Below are positions 8,556-16,619 of a DNA stretch of 31,399 bases, piece after piece; position 1 is the first letter of the stretch, and the number at the start of each line of letters is the position of its first letter. Origin of the DNA: CAYJKB01 sp964370625 (GTDB taxonomy: Bacteria > Bacillota > Clostridia > Oscillospirales > Butyricicoccaceae); assembly GCA_964370625.1 (NCBI GenBank), contig CAYJKB010000022.1, forward strand, positions 1 to 31,399, given 5' to 3'. The position numbers and the translations under genes were made by a program. Below the pieces are notes generated by a model. The model ran no database searches and had not been told where the DNA came from. It saw only the letters and a program-made list of their open reading frames with translations.

Positions 8556-8561
8556 GTTTAA

Positions 8562-10544
8562 TTAATCTTTTTTCTTTTGAATTACAAATCCTTTGCTTCT
8601 TAACTTTTCTAAAAGAATAAGTTCTTGTTTAGAAAGTAATAGTTCATCATTTTTATCAAGCTCGGGCATACAATTTTTCATCAAGAAAGTTAAAATCATT
8701 TTAACAATATTTTTCATACTATTTATTTCTTTTTGATTCCAAACACGTTTTGATTTGCAATCATCTAACCCAATTACAAGCCTATTTTGATTTTTGTTTT
8801 TAGCTTGAGCAAGTAGAAATGATTTTACATTATTCTCATCTAAGATTTCAACAATATCTTTCATTTCTGTATTACTTGTATCACTACAATGCAATACATC
8901 TTCTTCATCTAATAGTTTAATCTTATTTTCAATCATTTCTTTTGTCAGTAATTGCGTGTTTAATTTTTGTGGAACAGTGCCAGATGAACACCATTCATGT
9001 GTAATCATGATAGAGTTTTTATCTTTTGCTTTTTCAATCAGATAACATCTTTCCACATCATAATGTCGTCCTATCATTTGTAATGTTAAATAAATTGCTG
9101 TTTTTACATTAGGTGCTTCGAATAAAATTTCAAAAACAGCAGCTAATAATTCTGCATCATAATGATAACTTGGCGAGTTTTGTTCATTATCAACCACTGT
9201 AAGACCTTTGGTTGAAATATTTTGTAAACCTGCTGAATACACTGTAAAACAATCTTTTCCTGAAAGTTTTGAATTATATAAGGCTTTATCAGCTGCACGA
9301 TATAATTCGGAATAGTTTGAGCCATGTTGTGGAAAAATTGAAACACCAACACTACCAGAAATTTTATAATCTTCTTTTTCTCCAGAGTATGAATTTTTAA
9401 AAACATTTGCTATTGCATTAGCTTTTACATCAATTATCCTCTTATCGCAAATATTTTTTATGAATACTATAAATTCATCTCCACCAATTCGTCCGATTAT
9501 ATCTTCATCTCGAAAATTAGCGTGTAATTTATCAGAAATTTCATGCAATACAGTATCTCCGAAATAATGGCCTAAATTATCGTTCACAGCTTTAAAATTA
9601 TCGATATCAATAATAAACAATGCATGTGTTGAATGTCTACTTGAATTAATTTCTTCATTAACTGAATTTTCTGTAGTCATTTTATTTAAGCACCCTGTTA
9701 AAGAATCTGTACGAGATAAATATTCTAAGGTTTTTTGTTCGTGGATATCATAAGTTTTTCCTACAGCAAAAAGTGGATTGCCTTTATTATCATAAATTAA
9801 TTTATAAATAATTTTATAATATCTGATACTACCATCAGGTAAAATAAATCTTACTTCGACAGGTTCAATTACGCCTTTAGACATCACAGAATGAAAATTC
9901 AAGAATTTTTGAAGGTCTTCTTTAAATACAATTCCACTATCAACTACAGCACGTGGAAAAGGCTGTTTTTCAGCTGTTAAATTTAATATTTCTCTACCTT
10001 TTCCAAAAAATTGAATTGTAGCTTGTTTCATATCATAAATCCAAAACCATTCATCTGCAAGTTCTGCAATTGATTTAAATAATGTTCTATCTGAAACTTG
10101 ATTGAAGAATGAAATATCTGTTAAGTCACTATCAAATCCTGCTATTCTATCGCTTAAATCATGAACAAAGCTTACAATAATATTTTCGCCTTCTTCATCC
10201 GTACCTTCAAGGCACTGTAAACGTATTTGGCATGGAAATTCGGTGCCATCTTTTCGCAAATGCATCCAGTTAAAAGTTTTATTTCCATTTTTAGCAAGCT
10301 CAATTTGATGCGATATAAACAGCTCTGAAGAAGTTTCTTTATTTGGCTGCATATGTGGGGATAATGTGTAAAACGTTTCTAAGAGTTCTTCTTTTTTATT
10401 AAAGCCAAAAAGGTTAAGTGCTGCTTTATTGCATGTAAGAGTTTGAAAATTACTATTCCATAAAATAATTGATATTGGTACATAATCTATAATTTCCATT
10501 AACATATCAATATTAATTTTTTTCTTTGACGTTAAATCCCTCAT
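8562..10544 (-). CDS. PAS-PAS-GGDEF-GAF diguanylate cyclase
   Basis: Predicted cytoplasmic enzyme making cyclic di-GMP from two GTP. The 660 residues read as PAS 1 (about 15-130), PAS 2 (about 155-270), GGDEF (about 275-440) and a C-terminal GAF-like domain (about 460-620). The active-site loop is intact, GRIGGDEFIVF with GGDEF at 354-358. DIDNFKAVNDNLGH and AADKALYNSKLSGKD are also complete. RDED at 345-348 lies exactly five residues before GGDEF and so matches the RxxD inhibitory site for product feedback. There is no membrane segment. The ATG at 10544 has AGAGGTG upstream. It lies 25 bases downstream of the GGDEF-EAL gene and is very likely co-transcribed with it. A sensory domain after the catalytic domain is less usual than one before it. 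Confidence 0.92.
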   Translation of the reverse strand: MRDLTSKKKINIDMLMEIIDYVPISIILWNSNFQTLTCNKAALNLFGFNKKEELLETFYTLSPHMQPNKETSSELFISHQIELAKNGNKTFNWMHLRKDGTEFPCQIRLQCLEGTDEEGENIIVSFVHDLSDRIAGFDSDLTDISFFNQVSDRTLFKSIAELADEWFWIYDMKQATIQFFGKGREILNLTAEKQPFPRAVVDSGIVFKEDLQKFLNFHSVMSKGVIEPVEVRFILPDGSIRYYKIIYKLIYDNKGNPLFAVGKTYDIHEQKTLEYLSRTDSLTGCLNKMTTENSVNEEINSSRHSTHALFIIDIDNFKAVNDNLGHYFGDTVLHEISDKLHANFRDEDIIGRIGGDEFIVFIKNICDKRIIDVKANAIANVFKNSYSGEKEDYKISGSVGVSIFPQHGSNYSELYRAADKALYNSKLSGKDCFTVYSAGLQNISTKGLTVVDNEQNSPSYHYDAELLAAVFEILFEAPNVKTAIYLTLQMIGRHYDVERCYLIEKAKDKNSIMITHEWCSSGTVPQKLNTQLLTKEMIENKIKLLDEEDVLHCSDTSNTEMKDIVEILDENNVKSFLLAQAKNKNQNRLVIGLDDCKSKRVWNQKEINSMKNIVKMILTFLMKNCMPELDKNDELLLSKQELILLEKLRSKGFVIQKKKD

Positions 10545-10569
10545 TTATTCACACCTCTTTTATTTTAGA

Positions 10570-12774
10570 TTATAGGTTTTCTAATAAATATTGTTCAAAA
10601 TTCGATACTGGCATTGGTTTTGCATAAAAATATCCTTGAGCTGCATCACAATTAACTTGTTTAAGATAATCAATTTGTGATGCTTCTTCTATACCTTCAG
10701 CTACTACATACATTTCTAAACTATGTGCAATTTTAATAATTCCATCAATTACACAATATTGCCTGTGTTCATCTGTTTCATCTGTGAAAAATTTTCTATC
10801 AAGCTTTAATGTGTCTGCATCAAAGTTTTTCAGCATACCAAGCGAAGAATATCCACTTCCAAAGTCATCAATAGAAATCAAGAAATTCTCTGCTTTCAAC
10901 TCGTCAAATACTCTTTTAAGCTCTGTTTCATCTTCAAGCGAGATTGTTTCCGTCATTTCAATTTCAATATATTCTGTAGATAATTTGTATTTTTTTACAA
11001 TATCAACAAGTTCTGTTACAAAGTTTGAATTGCTAATATGTTTCCGAGAAAAGTTAACTGAAATTGGAACACATGGCTTATTATCATCAATCCAACTTCG
11101 TATAGTTTTACAAACTGATTCAAAAATGTATTTATCCACTTTTTCAATAAAACCATTTCGTTCAAATAATGGAATAAAGTCATTTGGATAAATCATTCCA
11201 CCATCTTGCTCAATCCATCTAACAAGTGCTTCAGCTCCAATAACTCGATTGGTTTCAACGCTATTTTTAGGTTGCAAAAACACTTTAAATTCATTATTTG
11301 CGAGTGCATTTTCCATTTTATTTGCGATTTCTGTTCTTTTTAATAATTTTCGCTTTATATCGTCATTATAATATCCAATTCTGCTACTGTTAGCAAGTTT
11401 CGTTTGCCTGTGTGCATAATTTGTTTTGCTAATAATTTCATTGACATCTGTTTCATTTTCTTCAATCAAATATCTGCCTAATCTAAATATAAATTGATGA
11501 TTTTTTGCATATTCCAATTTACTCTGGAAGGCTGTTTCATACATAGTTGATGTCAAATTCATATCTTCAAAAAAGTGTCTTTCAGCAAACATTAAAAATT
11601 CATCGCCGCCAACTCTTGCCATCAAAAAGCTAGGTTCATCAAGTTCTAAACCTACTTTTGCAATAGTCTTTAGCACTTCATCACCTACTTTGTGATCATA
11701 CATATCATTAATTGCTTTAAAGTTTTCAATATCACCTTTTACAACATAATATTGTTTGCCATTATTTTCATTAAGGATTTTTGAAATATCTAATTTAAAT
11801 TTAGCAATATTAGGAAGCCCTGTTAATTCATCATAGAATGCGATTTTTTCAATGCTTTTCATATGCTGTTGCTTTGAATGTACTACATATGCCACCAAAG
11901 CAGCTAATGCTAAAACAATCATAATATTTAGAATGAATAGCTTCTCTGTAATGCTTTGGCTATTTTGTTCTACCACTGTCGATGGCAAGATATATACTAA
12001 GGACCAATTGTTAAATTTTAATGGTTCATATGCTGCTGAAAATGACATGTCTTCTGTAGAAAAATCAACAACATAAGCAGTTTTATTTAGTATATCATCC
12101 ATGAATTCATCATAAGTTTGCTGTGTTTCATATGAAAATTCATCGATGTGTTCATATTCATTAAAAATATCGCTTGACCGAATTAAGATTTTCCCTTCGT
12201 CATCAATAATTAAAACATATCCAACATATCTAATAGCTTCGTTTAAAAATTCTTCAATATAGTCAATATTATATTCAGCAACCACTACCCCAGATAATCT
12301 ATAATCATAATAAACAGGCGCTGAGACTGCTATTACAGGCTCTTTTGAAAACTGAGAAATTATAGGCTCACTTGTACATATATTCCCTTTTATAGAAACC
12401 TGAAACGATTTTGTATGTGAAATATCTGCAACATCTCCAGTCGCCAAAATTCCTTTGCCATTAATATCTGTAACTATAAAATTTTCGAATCCAAAATTAT
12501 CTCTGATATTATTGATATAAAGAGCAATATCTTTATCTTCACTTATATCAAAAACAGAGATTACTTCGCCGATACTAGCAACATTATTTCTTTGATTTTC
12601 AAGTTCTTTATCTATAGATGCTTTAAACTGTATTGATAATGCCGCTAATGTTTCAGAAACCATATCTTCTAAATCTTGTTTTATATATACATTGAAAAGA
12701 AGTGAAGATATAATGATTAGCAATAAAAGAAATATTGTATACGAAGTTAATCTAATATTATTTTTATCTACCAT
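10570..12774 (-). CDS. Membrane-anchored Cache-GGDEF-EAL c-di-GMP protein, probable phosphodiesterase
   Basis: A 734-residue sensor and effector. The first membrane helix (about 12-29) and second helix (about 279-298) flank an extracytoplasmic region of about 245 residues that looks like a double Cache ligand-binding domain. GGDEF (about 310-470) keeps GGDEF at 389-393 but lacks an RxxD inhibitory site, and the usual AADxALYxAK helix is degraded to NYAHRQTKLA. The EAL domain (about 485-734) keeps the expected catalytic set: EAL at 515-517, Asn in ISVNFS, EMTE, DDFGSGYSS at 636-644, LKLDR, AEGIEE and QGYFYAKP. Hydrolysis of c-di-GMP is therefore likely, with GGDEF perhaps regulatory. ATG 12774 is chosen because GGAGG (12783-12787) sits eight bases upstream; an in-frame TTG at 12789 overlaps that site. 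Confidence 0.92.
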   Translation of the reverse strand: MVDKNNIRLTSYTIFLLLLIIISSLLFNVYIKQDLEDMVSETLAALSIQFKASIDKELENQRNNVASIGEVISVFDISEDKDIALYINNIRDNFGFENFIVTDINGKGILATGDVADISHTKSFQVSIKGNICTSEPIISQFSKEPVIAVSAPVYYDYRLSGVVVAEYNIDYIEEFLNEAIRYVGYVLIIDDEGKILIRSSDIFNEYEHIDEFSYETQQTYDEFMDDILNKTAYVVDFSTEDMSFSAAYEPLKFNNWSLVYILPSTVVEQNSQSITEKLFILNIMIVLALAALVAYVVHSKQQHMKSIEKIAFYDELTGLPNIAKFKLDISKILNENNGKQYYVVKGDIENFKAINDMYDHKVGDEVLKTIAKVGLELDEPSFLMARVGGDEFLMFAERHFFEDMNLTSTMYETAFQSKLEYAKNHQFIFRLGRYLIEENETDVNEIISKTNYAHRQTKLANSSRIGYYNDDIKRKLLKRTEIANKMENALANNEFKVFLQPKNSVETNRVIGAEALVRWIEQDGGMIYPNDFIPLFERNGFIEKVDKYIFESVCKTIRSWIDDNKPCVPISVNFSRKHISNSNFVTELVDIVKKYKLSTEYIEIEMTETISLEDETELKRVFDELKAENFLISIDDFGSGYSSLGMLKNFDADTLKLDRKFFTDETDEHRQYCVIDGIIKIAHSLEMYVVAEGIEEASQIDYLKQVNCDAAQGYFYAKPMPVSNFEQYLLENL

Positions 12775-12807
12775 ATATACCGCCTCCAATATTATATTTA
12801 CTCTTTC

Positions 12808-12836
12808 ATTTTATCACTTTCATTTATTTATTACAA
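12808..12836 (-). promoter_or_regulatory. Candidate promoter for the Cache-GGDEF-EAL operon
   Basis: On the minus strand TTGTAA (12831-12836), a 17-base spacer and TAAAAT (12808-12813) lie about 33 bases ahead of the start. It shares the 232-base divergent region 12775-13006 with the opposite cyclase gene; I see nothing else definite there. Confidence 0.4.
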
Positions 12837-12945
12837 CAAAAATATCCTAATTATACTTGATAAACATGTGCAATATTTATTTTGATACTTTATTAATAAC
12901 AATTTTTAGCATATATAATATTTTATTAAATTTAACTTACATATC

Positions 12946-12974
12946 TTTACATAGCAAGCATAAAATGATATAAT
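12946..12974 (+). promoter_or_regulatory. Sigma-A type promoter for the GAF-PAS-GGDEF gene
   Basis: TTTACA (12946-12951), a 17-base spacer and a consensus TATAAT (12969-12974) lie 32 bases ahead of the ATG. Confidence 0.7.
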
Positions 12975-13006
12975 TGCATATATTCTAAAAGATAAGGAGT
13001 TGAAAT

Positions 13007-14449
13007 ATGAGTAATTCTCATGATAGCATTTTTGCAAAAATTCTTCAAAAAACAAATTTGTTAACTGATGAACTATATACAAATAAGAACTTTTTATTTG
13101 ACTTATGCAGTTATTTTAATATTGCACAAGGATTCATCTATACAAGAGATTTCACAGGAAATTTTATAAAATCTGATTTTTACAGAGCAAGTTATGCAAA
13201 AGCACATCCCGAAACTTTAGATATGCGTAATCTATTAGGTCTTGAACTTTTAAGTGAACTTTCTAGTCGGAAAATTGTATTAGCACAAGGTGATGAAAAA
13301 GAGTCTAAGCTTGAAGATCTTTTAACGGAAATTTTTCATTGTAGCACACTTATTTTTGTCCCAATTTTAAATCAACACTATGAACTTTCAGCTTTTATTG
13401 GACTTTCTGATAGACGAAAATTTGCAGCTTCAGCTTCTAATCAATTTGATATTGATGCTTCTTCCTCTCTATTATCCTTGCTTGCAAGCCGAGTTAAGCT
13501 TAATATGTTCGAAAAAAACATTGATAATGCTGAAAAAGTGCTAAATAATGTTCTAAATAACTTAAATGTTGATATCTATGTAAATGATTATTATACTCAC
13601 GATATTTTATATGCAAATAAATCTATGGCTGCGCCTTATGGTGGGATTGAAAATATGTTAGGCAAAAAATGTTATGCCTCTATTTTTTCTGGTAAAACCG
13701 AACAGTGTGAATTTTGTCCACAAACAAAACTAATTGATGAAACTGGAAAACCTAATAAAACTTATTCTTGGGATTATCAACGTGCTTTAGATGGCAGTTG
13801 GTTTAGAGTTTTTAGCTCTTGTATTCCTTGGACTGATGGACGCATCGCCCATCTAGTCGAAAGTGTAGACATTACTGAAAATAAAGAAAATCAGATTTTA
13901 ATTGAAAAATTAGCTCAATTCGATTATTTAACTGGGCTTCCTAATCGTCGCAGCTTGCACGACCAATTAGAATCATTTATTGATGACAAATCATTGTTTT
14001 CTGATGAATTTTATGTTTTATTCTGTGATTTAGATGGCTTTAAAAACATTAATGATACTTTAGGTCATCACGCTGGTGATGTGTTGCTTAAAGCATTATC
14101 ACATGAACTTAAAAATCTTCCTAAAGAAGATATTCGTGCTTACCGTCATGGTGGTGATGAATTTGTAATTTTAATTAGAGATTTTAAAGATATCTCCAAA
14201 CTTAAAAAATATATTGATACATTATTTGAAATTTTCTGTAATACTTATGCTTTTGCAGGCAGAGAAATGAAATGTGGTTGTAGTATTGGTGCATGTCATT
14301 TCCCAAGCAACGCCACTTCAATTAAAGAGCTATTCCATATAGCCGATGTTGCTATGTATTCTGCTAAACAATCTGGTAAAGGTACTATTCATTTTATTTC
14401 TAATGATAAGTTCTTAACTCTTGATGAGTATTTTAAACAATTAGTTTAA
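13007..14449 (+). CDS. GAF-PAS-GGDEF diguanylate cyclase
   Basis: Predicted soluble c-di-GMP synthase of 480 residues. A GAF-like N-terminal domain (about 25-165) is followed by a PAS domain (about 175-290) and a GGDEF domain (about 300-470). The catalytic segment is intact: FDYLTGLPNRRSL, DLDGFKNINDTLGHHAGD, YRHGGDEFVIL (GGDEF at 382-386) and IADVAMYSAKQSGKG. No RxxD inhibitory site lies five residues before GGDEF, so product inhibition by that route is not expected. The PAS domain contains GKKCYASIFSG and then QCEFCP, with Cys at 222, 234 and 237, a cysteine pattern I recall from many clostridial PAS domains. ATG 13007 has AAGGAG seven bases upstream. It is transcribed divergently from the Cache-GGDEF-EAL gene and ends at its own terminator. 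Confidence 0.92.
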   Translation: MSNSHDSIFAKILQKTNLLTDELYTNKNFLFDLCSYFNIAQGFIYTRDFTGNFIKSDFYRASYAKAHPETLDMRNLLGLELLSELSSRKIVLAQGDEKESKLEDLLTEIFHCSTLIFVPILNQHYELSAFIGLSDRRKFAASASNQFDIDASSSLLSLLASRVKLNMFEKNIDNAEKVLNNVLNNLNVDIYVNDYYTHDILYANKSMAAPYGGIENMLGKKCYASIFSGKTEQCEFCPQTKLIDETGKPNKTYSWDYQRALDGSWFRVFSSCIPWTDGRIAHLVESVDITENKENQILIEKLAQFDYLTGLPNRRSLHDQLESFIDDKSLFSDEFYVLFCDLDGFKNINDTLGHHAGDVLLKALSHELKNLPKEDIRAYRHGGDEFVILIRDFKDISKLKKYIDTLFEIFCNTYAFAGREMKCGCSIGACHFPSNATSIKELFHIADVAMYSAKQSGKGTIHFISNDKFLTLDEYFKQLV

Positions 14450-14469
14450 AAATCCTTATTGCTTTTAAT

Positions 14470-14496
14470 GGGGTGCTACAAAATTTGTAGCACCCC
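14470..14496 (+). terminator. Terminator of the GAF-PAS-GGDEF gene
   Basis: GGGGTGCTACAAA (14470-14482) is complementary to 14484-14496, giving a strong GC-capped hairpin. It is followed by CTCATCTTTT, a weak T tract. Confidence 0.75.
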
Positions 14497-14516
14497 CTCA
14501 TCTTTTAAATAAAAAT

Positions 14517-14536
14517 GGTGTACCTTTCGGTACACC
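14517..14536 (-). terminator. Terminator of the YjfB-like gene
   Basis: An 8-base stem (GGTGTACC with GGTACACC) on the minus strand carries a GAAA tetraloop and is followed by ATTTTTATTT. The plus strand side is also T-rich, so it may act in both directions. Confidence 0.85.
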
Positions 14537-14555
14537 CTTTGTTTTAACTATGTAA

Positions 14556-14747
14556 TTAAGCTTTTACATCAATGTTTGCGCCCAATCCATCTACCGCTGG
14601 AGCAGAAGGTGAAATGTTTGAAATTTGCTCAACAAGACCTTGCATTTGAGCTGCACTGCCATTCATAGCCATGTCTGCTACTGACATTGCGATTGTCTGT
14701 TGTAATGCTGCTGCAGAGCTAGCTAAATAAGCTGAAATACTTGACAT
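14556..14747 (-). CDS. YjfB-like putative motility protein
   Basis: A 63-residue protein with no Cys and many Ala, Ser and Met residues. The order of an N-terminal helix, then LQQTIAMSVADMAMNGSAAQ and LVEQI, then a flexible tail, matches the YjfB-like family (called a putative motility protein in Bacillus, where the gene belongs to the sigma-D regulon). The molecular role of the family is unknown. The ATG at 14747 has a TTGGAG ribosome site eight bases upstream. The promoter region shows a sigma-A-like rather than a sigma-D-like sequence. Lying beside three c-di-GMP genes, it suggests the region concerns motility or surface behaviour, though no flagellar genes are in the window. The assignment rests on a short protein and is fairly but not fully secure. 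Confidence 0.75.
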   Translation of the reverse strand: MSSISAYLASSAAALQQTIAMSVADMAMNGSAAQMQGLVEQISNISPSAPAVDGLGANIDVKA

Positions 14748-14791
14748 AATATATACTCCAATCTTTAAAATTTATTTTATAATATATTATC

Positions 14792-14820
14792 ATTTTACTT
14801 CATAAGTTAATAAAAAGCAA
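14792..14820 (-). promoter_or_regulatory. Candidate promoter for the YjfB-like gene
   Basis: On the minus strand TTGCTT (14815-14820), a 17-base spacer and TAAAAT (14792-14797). No sigma-D (TAAA...GCCGATAT) motif is visible. Confidence 0.4.
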
Positions 14821-14892
14821 TAGATTTTTAATCAGTTTACAATATTGTAAATAATGTATTTAATTTTAATATCTAGATATTAAATCATATAA

Positions 14893-14918
14893 ATTTTGTT
14901 GCATTTAGGAAACAAAAT
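14893..14918 (+). promoter_or_regulatory. Inverted repeat overlapping the Xre gene promoter, likely operator
   Basis: ATTTTGTT (14893-14900) and AACAAAAT (14911-14918) form a perfect 8-base inverted repeat with a 10-base spacer. It overlaps the -35 element and fills most of the promoter spacer. The half-site spacing of about one helical turn suits a dimeric HTH repressor, and the nearest candidate is the Xre protein encoded just downstream. Confidence 0.5.
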
Positions 14919-14928
14919 ATGTTACAAT
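14899..14928 (+). promoter_or_regulatory. Candidate promoter of the Xre-isomerase-nrdR-cca run
   Basis: TTGCAT (14899-14904), an 18-base spacer and TACAAT (14923-14928), preceded by TGT, lie 58 bases ahead of the ATG at 14987. Confidence 0.55.
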
Positions 14929-14986
14929 GTCTATATACCATTTTATATGGTGTTATGGTTTAATTTACTTTGAAAGGACAATCATT

Positions 14987-15337
14987 ATGGATTTTAAAGA
15001 TATAGTTCGCATCAGGCGAAAAGAACTAGGACTTACTCTTGAAGAAATAGGAAATTCTATAGGTGTTTCAAAAGCTACTGTTCAACGTTATGAAAGTGGT
15101 GAGATTAAAAATGTAGGTCATGCGAAAATTTCTGCACTTTCAAAGATTTTAAATATTTCTCCATCTTATCTATTAGGCTTTTCTGATGATGTAAAAGATG
15201 ATACTTCTGAAATCATTGATTTGATTTATTCAAGGCCAGAACTTTCAGCGTTATTATCTATTGCTAAAAATTCTTCTAAAGAAGAAATTGAACAACTTGT
15301 AAATATGCTAAATACCTTTAAAGGTAATACAAACTAG
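14987..15337 (+). CDS. Xre/Cro-CI family transcriptional regulator
   Basis: A 116-residue DNA-binding protein. The helix-turn-helix occupies about residues 4-65: IRRKELGLTLEEIGNSIGVS, the recognition helix with KATVQRYESGEI, and ISALSKILNISPSYLLGF, the usual end of this domain. The C-terminal 50 residues are acidic and helical and resemble the dimerisation tail of small phage-type repressors. There is no peptidase domain, so LexA-style self-cleavage is not expected. ATG 14987 is chosen because AAGGA lies eight bases upstream; the frame extends to 14927 without a ribosome site. It heads a same-strand run (isomerase, nrdR, cca, uppP) and has a symmetric site in its own promoter, suggesting autoregulation. 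The signal it senses is unknown. Confidence 0.88.
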   Translation: MDFKDIVRIRRKELGLTLEEIGNSIGVSKATVQRYESGEIKNVGHAKISALSKILNISPSYLLGFSDDVKDDTSEIIDLIYSRPELSALLSIAKNSSKEEIEQLVNMLNTFKGNTN

Positions 15338-15352
15338 AATACGAGGTATAAC

Positions 15353-16141
15353 ATGAATATTGGAATTTCAACAGCTTGTTTTTACCCAATGTATACAGAA
15401 GATGCTATAAAAGAAATTGCTCGCTTAAACTTTAATGAGATTGAAATTTTCTTTAACTCAGAAAGTGAATTTAATATAGATTACATAAAATCTTTGAGAG
15501 AACTTGTTAACAATTATAATATTAAAGTTAAATCCATTCATCCATTTACTTCACCAATTGAAGGTGTTATGTTTTTTTCTGATTATAAAAGGCGTACACA
15601 AGATTCTATGGATCAATATAAACGTTATTTCGAAGCAGCATCTATTCTTGGTGCTAATTATTTTACCTTCCATGGTGAACGCAACATAAATGTAGCAGGT
15701 ATACCTAGCGCTTCTAATATTAAACATGAAGTATATCATGAACTTTGCAAAGCTGCTTCTAATTGTGGCATAGTATTTACACAAGAAAATGTCGCTTGGT
15801 GTAAATCTTGTGACCCTGCATATCTTAAAAACCTTTATGATAATATCCCAGAGCTTATGTATACGCTTGATATTAAACAAGCTAAAAGAGCATCAACTAA
15901 CCTTACTGATTATCTTAGTATCATGTCTGATAGAATTCGAAATGTTCATATAAATGATTATACAGATGCTCAAAGTTGTCTTTTACCTGGTGAAGGTGAT
16001 ATGAATTATAATTGTTTTTTTAATAAATTATCGAAACTTGATTATGATACTTCAGTTTTAATCGAAATTTATTCATCAAATTATCAAAATATCAACCAAA
16101 TTACTAAATCTGCGAACTTTTTACGCAGTATAGTAGATTAA
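15353..16141 (+). CDS. TIM-barrel sugar phosphate isomerase/epimerase family protein
   Basis: A 262-residue protein of the xylose isomerase-like TIM barrel (AP endonuclease 2) superfamily. Metal-binding candidates occur in the expected order: His in IKVKSIHPF, His in YFTFHGERN, Glu in FTQENVAW, Asp in MYTLDIKQA, His in NVHINDY, and Glu in VLIEIYSS. The start motif MNIGISTACFYP is typical of the first barrel strand. ATG 15353 has CGAGGT upstream and follows the Xre stop by 15 bases, so the two are almost certainly co-transcribed. The superfamily includes sugar epimerases, inosose dehydratases and endonuclease IV; nothing here picks the substrate. Endonuclease IV itself is less likely because its full nine-ligand zinc set is not evident. 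Confidence 0.85.
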   Translation: MNIGISTACFYPMYTEDAIKEIARLNFNEIEIFFNSESEFNIDYIKSLRELVNNYNIKVKSIHPFTSPIEGVMFFSDYKRRTQDSMDQYKRYFEAASILGANYFTFHGERNINVAGIPSASNIKHEVYHELCKAASNCGIVFTQENVAWCKSCDPAYLKNLYDNIPELMYTLDIKQAKRASTNLTDYLSIMSDRIRNVHINDYTDAQSCLLPGEGDMNYNCFFNKLSKLDYDTSVLIEIYSSNYQNINQITKSANFLRSIVD

Positions 16142-16163
16142 ACAGAAAGGATTGAATATTATT

Positions 16164-16619
16164 ATGAAATGTCCATTTTGTTCTCATATCGAAAGTAAAG
16201 TTATAGATTCAAGGCCTACTGATGAAGGTGTTTCTATCCGTCGTAGGCGTGAATGTCTATCTTGTTCAAAACGTTTTACAACTTATGAAACTATAGAAAA
16301 TATGCCAATTATCATTGTTAAAAAAGATGGTTCAAGACAAGTATTTGATCGTGAAAAACTGCTTCGTGGTTTAGTTCGTGCTTGTGAAAAACGTCCTGTT
16401 GTGTTAAAAGACCTAGAAGTTGTAGTTGATGAAATAGAAGCTAATTTGCAAAATTCCCTAGAAAAAGAAATTGATTCTTGTACTTTAGGGGAATTAGTGC
16501 TTGAAAGATTGCGTAAAGTTGATGAAGTTGCTTATATTAGATTTGCTTCTGTTTATCGTCGATTTGATGATATTACATCCTTTATGAATGAACTTCGTGA
16601 TATGATGGCTGATAAATAG
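16164..16619 (+). CDS. nrdR: Transcriptional repressor NrdR
   Basis: ATP/dATP-sensing repressor of ribonucleotide reductase genes. The 151-residue length is standard. An N-terminal zinc ribbon has Cys at 3, 6, 31 and 34 (MKCPFC and CLSCSKRFTTYE), with the conserved VIDSRPTDEG and IRRRREC between the pairs. An ATP-cone domain follows (about 46-136: VKKDGSRQVFDREKLLRGL and RKVDEVAYIRFASVYR). I chose ATG at 16164 because the family invariably begins MKCPFC. A TTG four codons upstream touches the ribosome site and is rejected; AAGGA to ATG spacing is 12, slightly long. No reductase gene or paired NrdR box is visible in the window. The next gene begins on the base after its stop. Confidence 0.97.
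   Translation: MKCPFCSHIESKVIDSRPTDEGVSIRRRRECLSCSKRFTTYETIENMPIIIVKKDGSRQVFDREKLLRGLVRACEKRPVVLKDLEVVVDEIEANLQNSLEKEIDSCTLGELVLERLRKVDEVAYIRFASVYRRFDDITSFMNELRDMMADK

Noticed and set aside
10784..11191. Plus-strand reading frame of 135 codons
   Set aside because: It is a shadow of the conserved EAL domain on the opposite strand and resembles no protein.
14927..14986. Twenty extra N-terminal codons on the Xre regulator
   Set aside because: No ribosome site precedes that ATG, it overlaps the predicted -10 element, and the HTH domain begins at the ATG at 14987.
8500..14990. c-di-GMP riboswitch (GEMM) near the GGDEF genes
   Set aside because: The conserved GEMM core sequences are not found in the intergenic regions on either strand.
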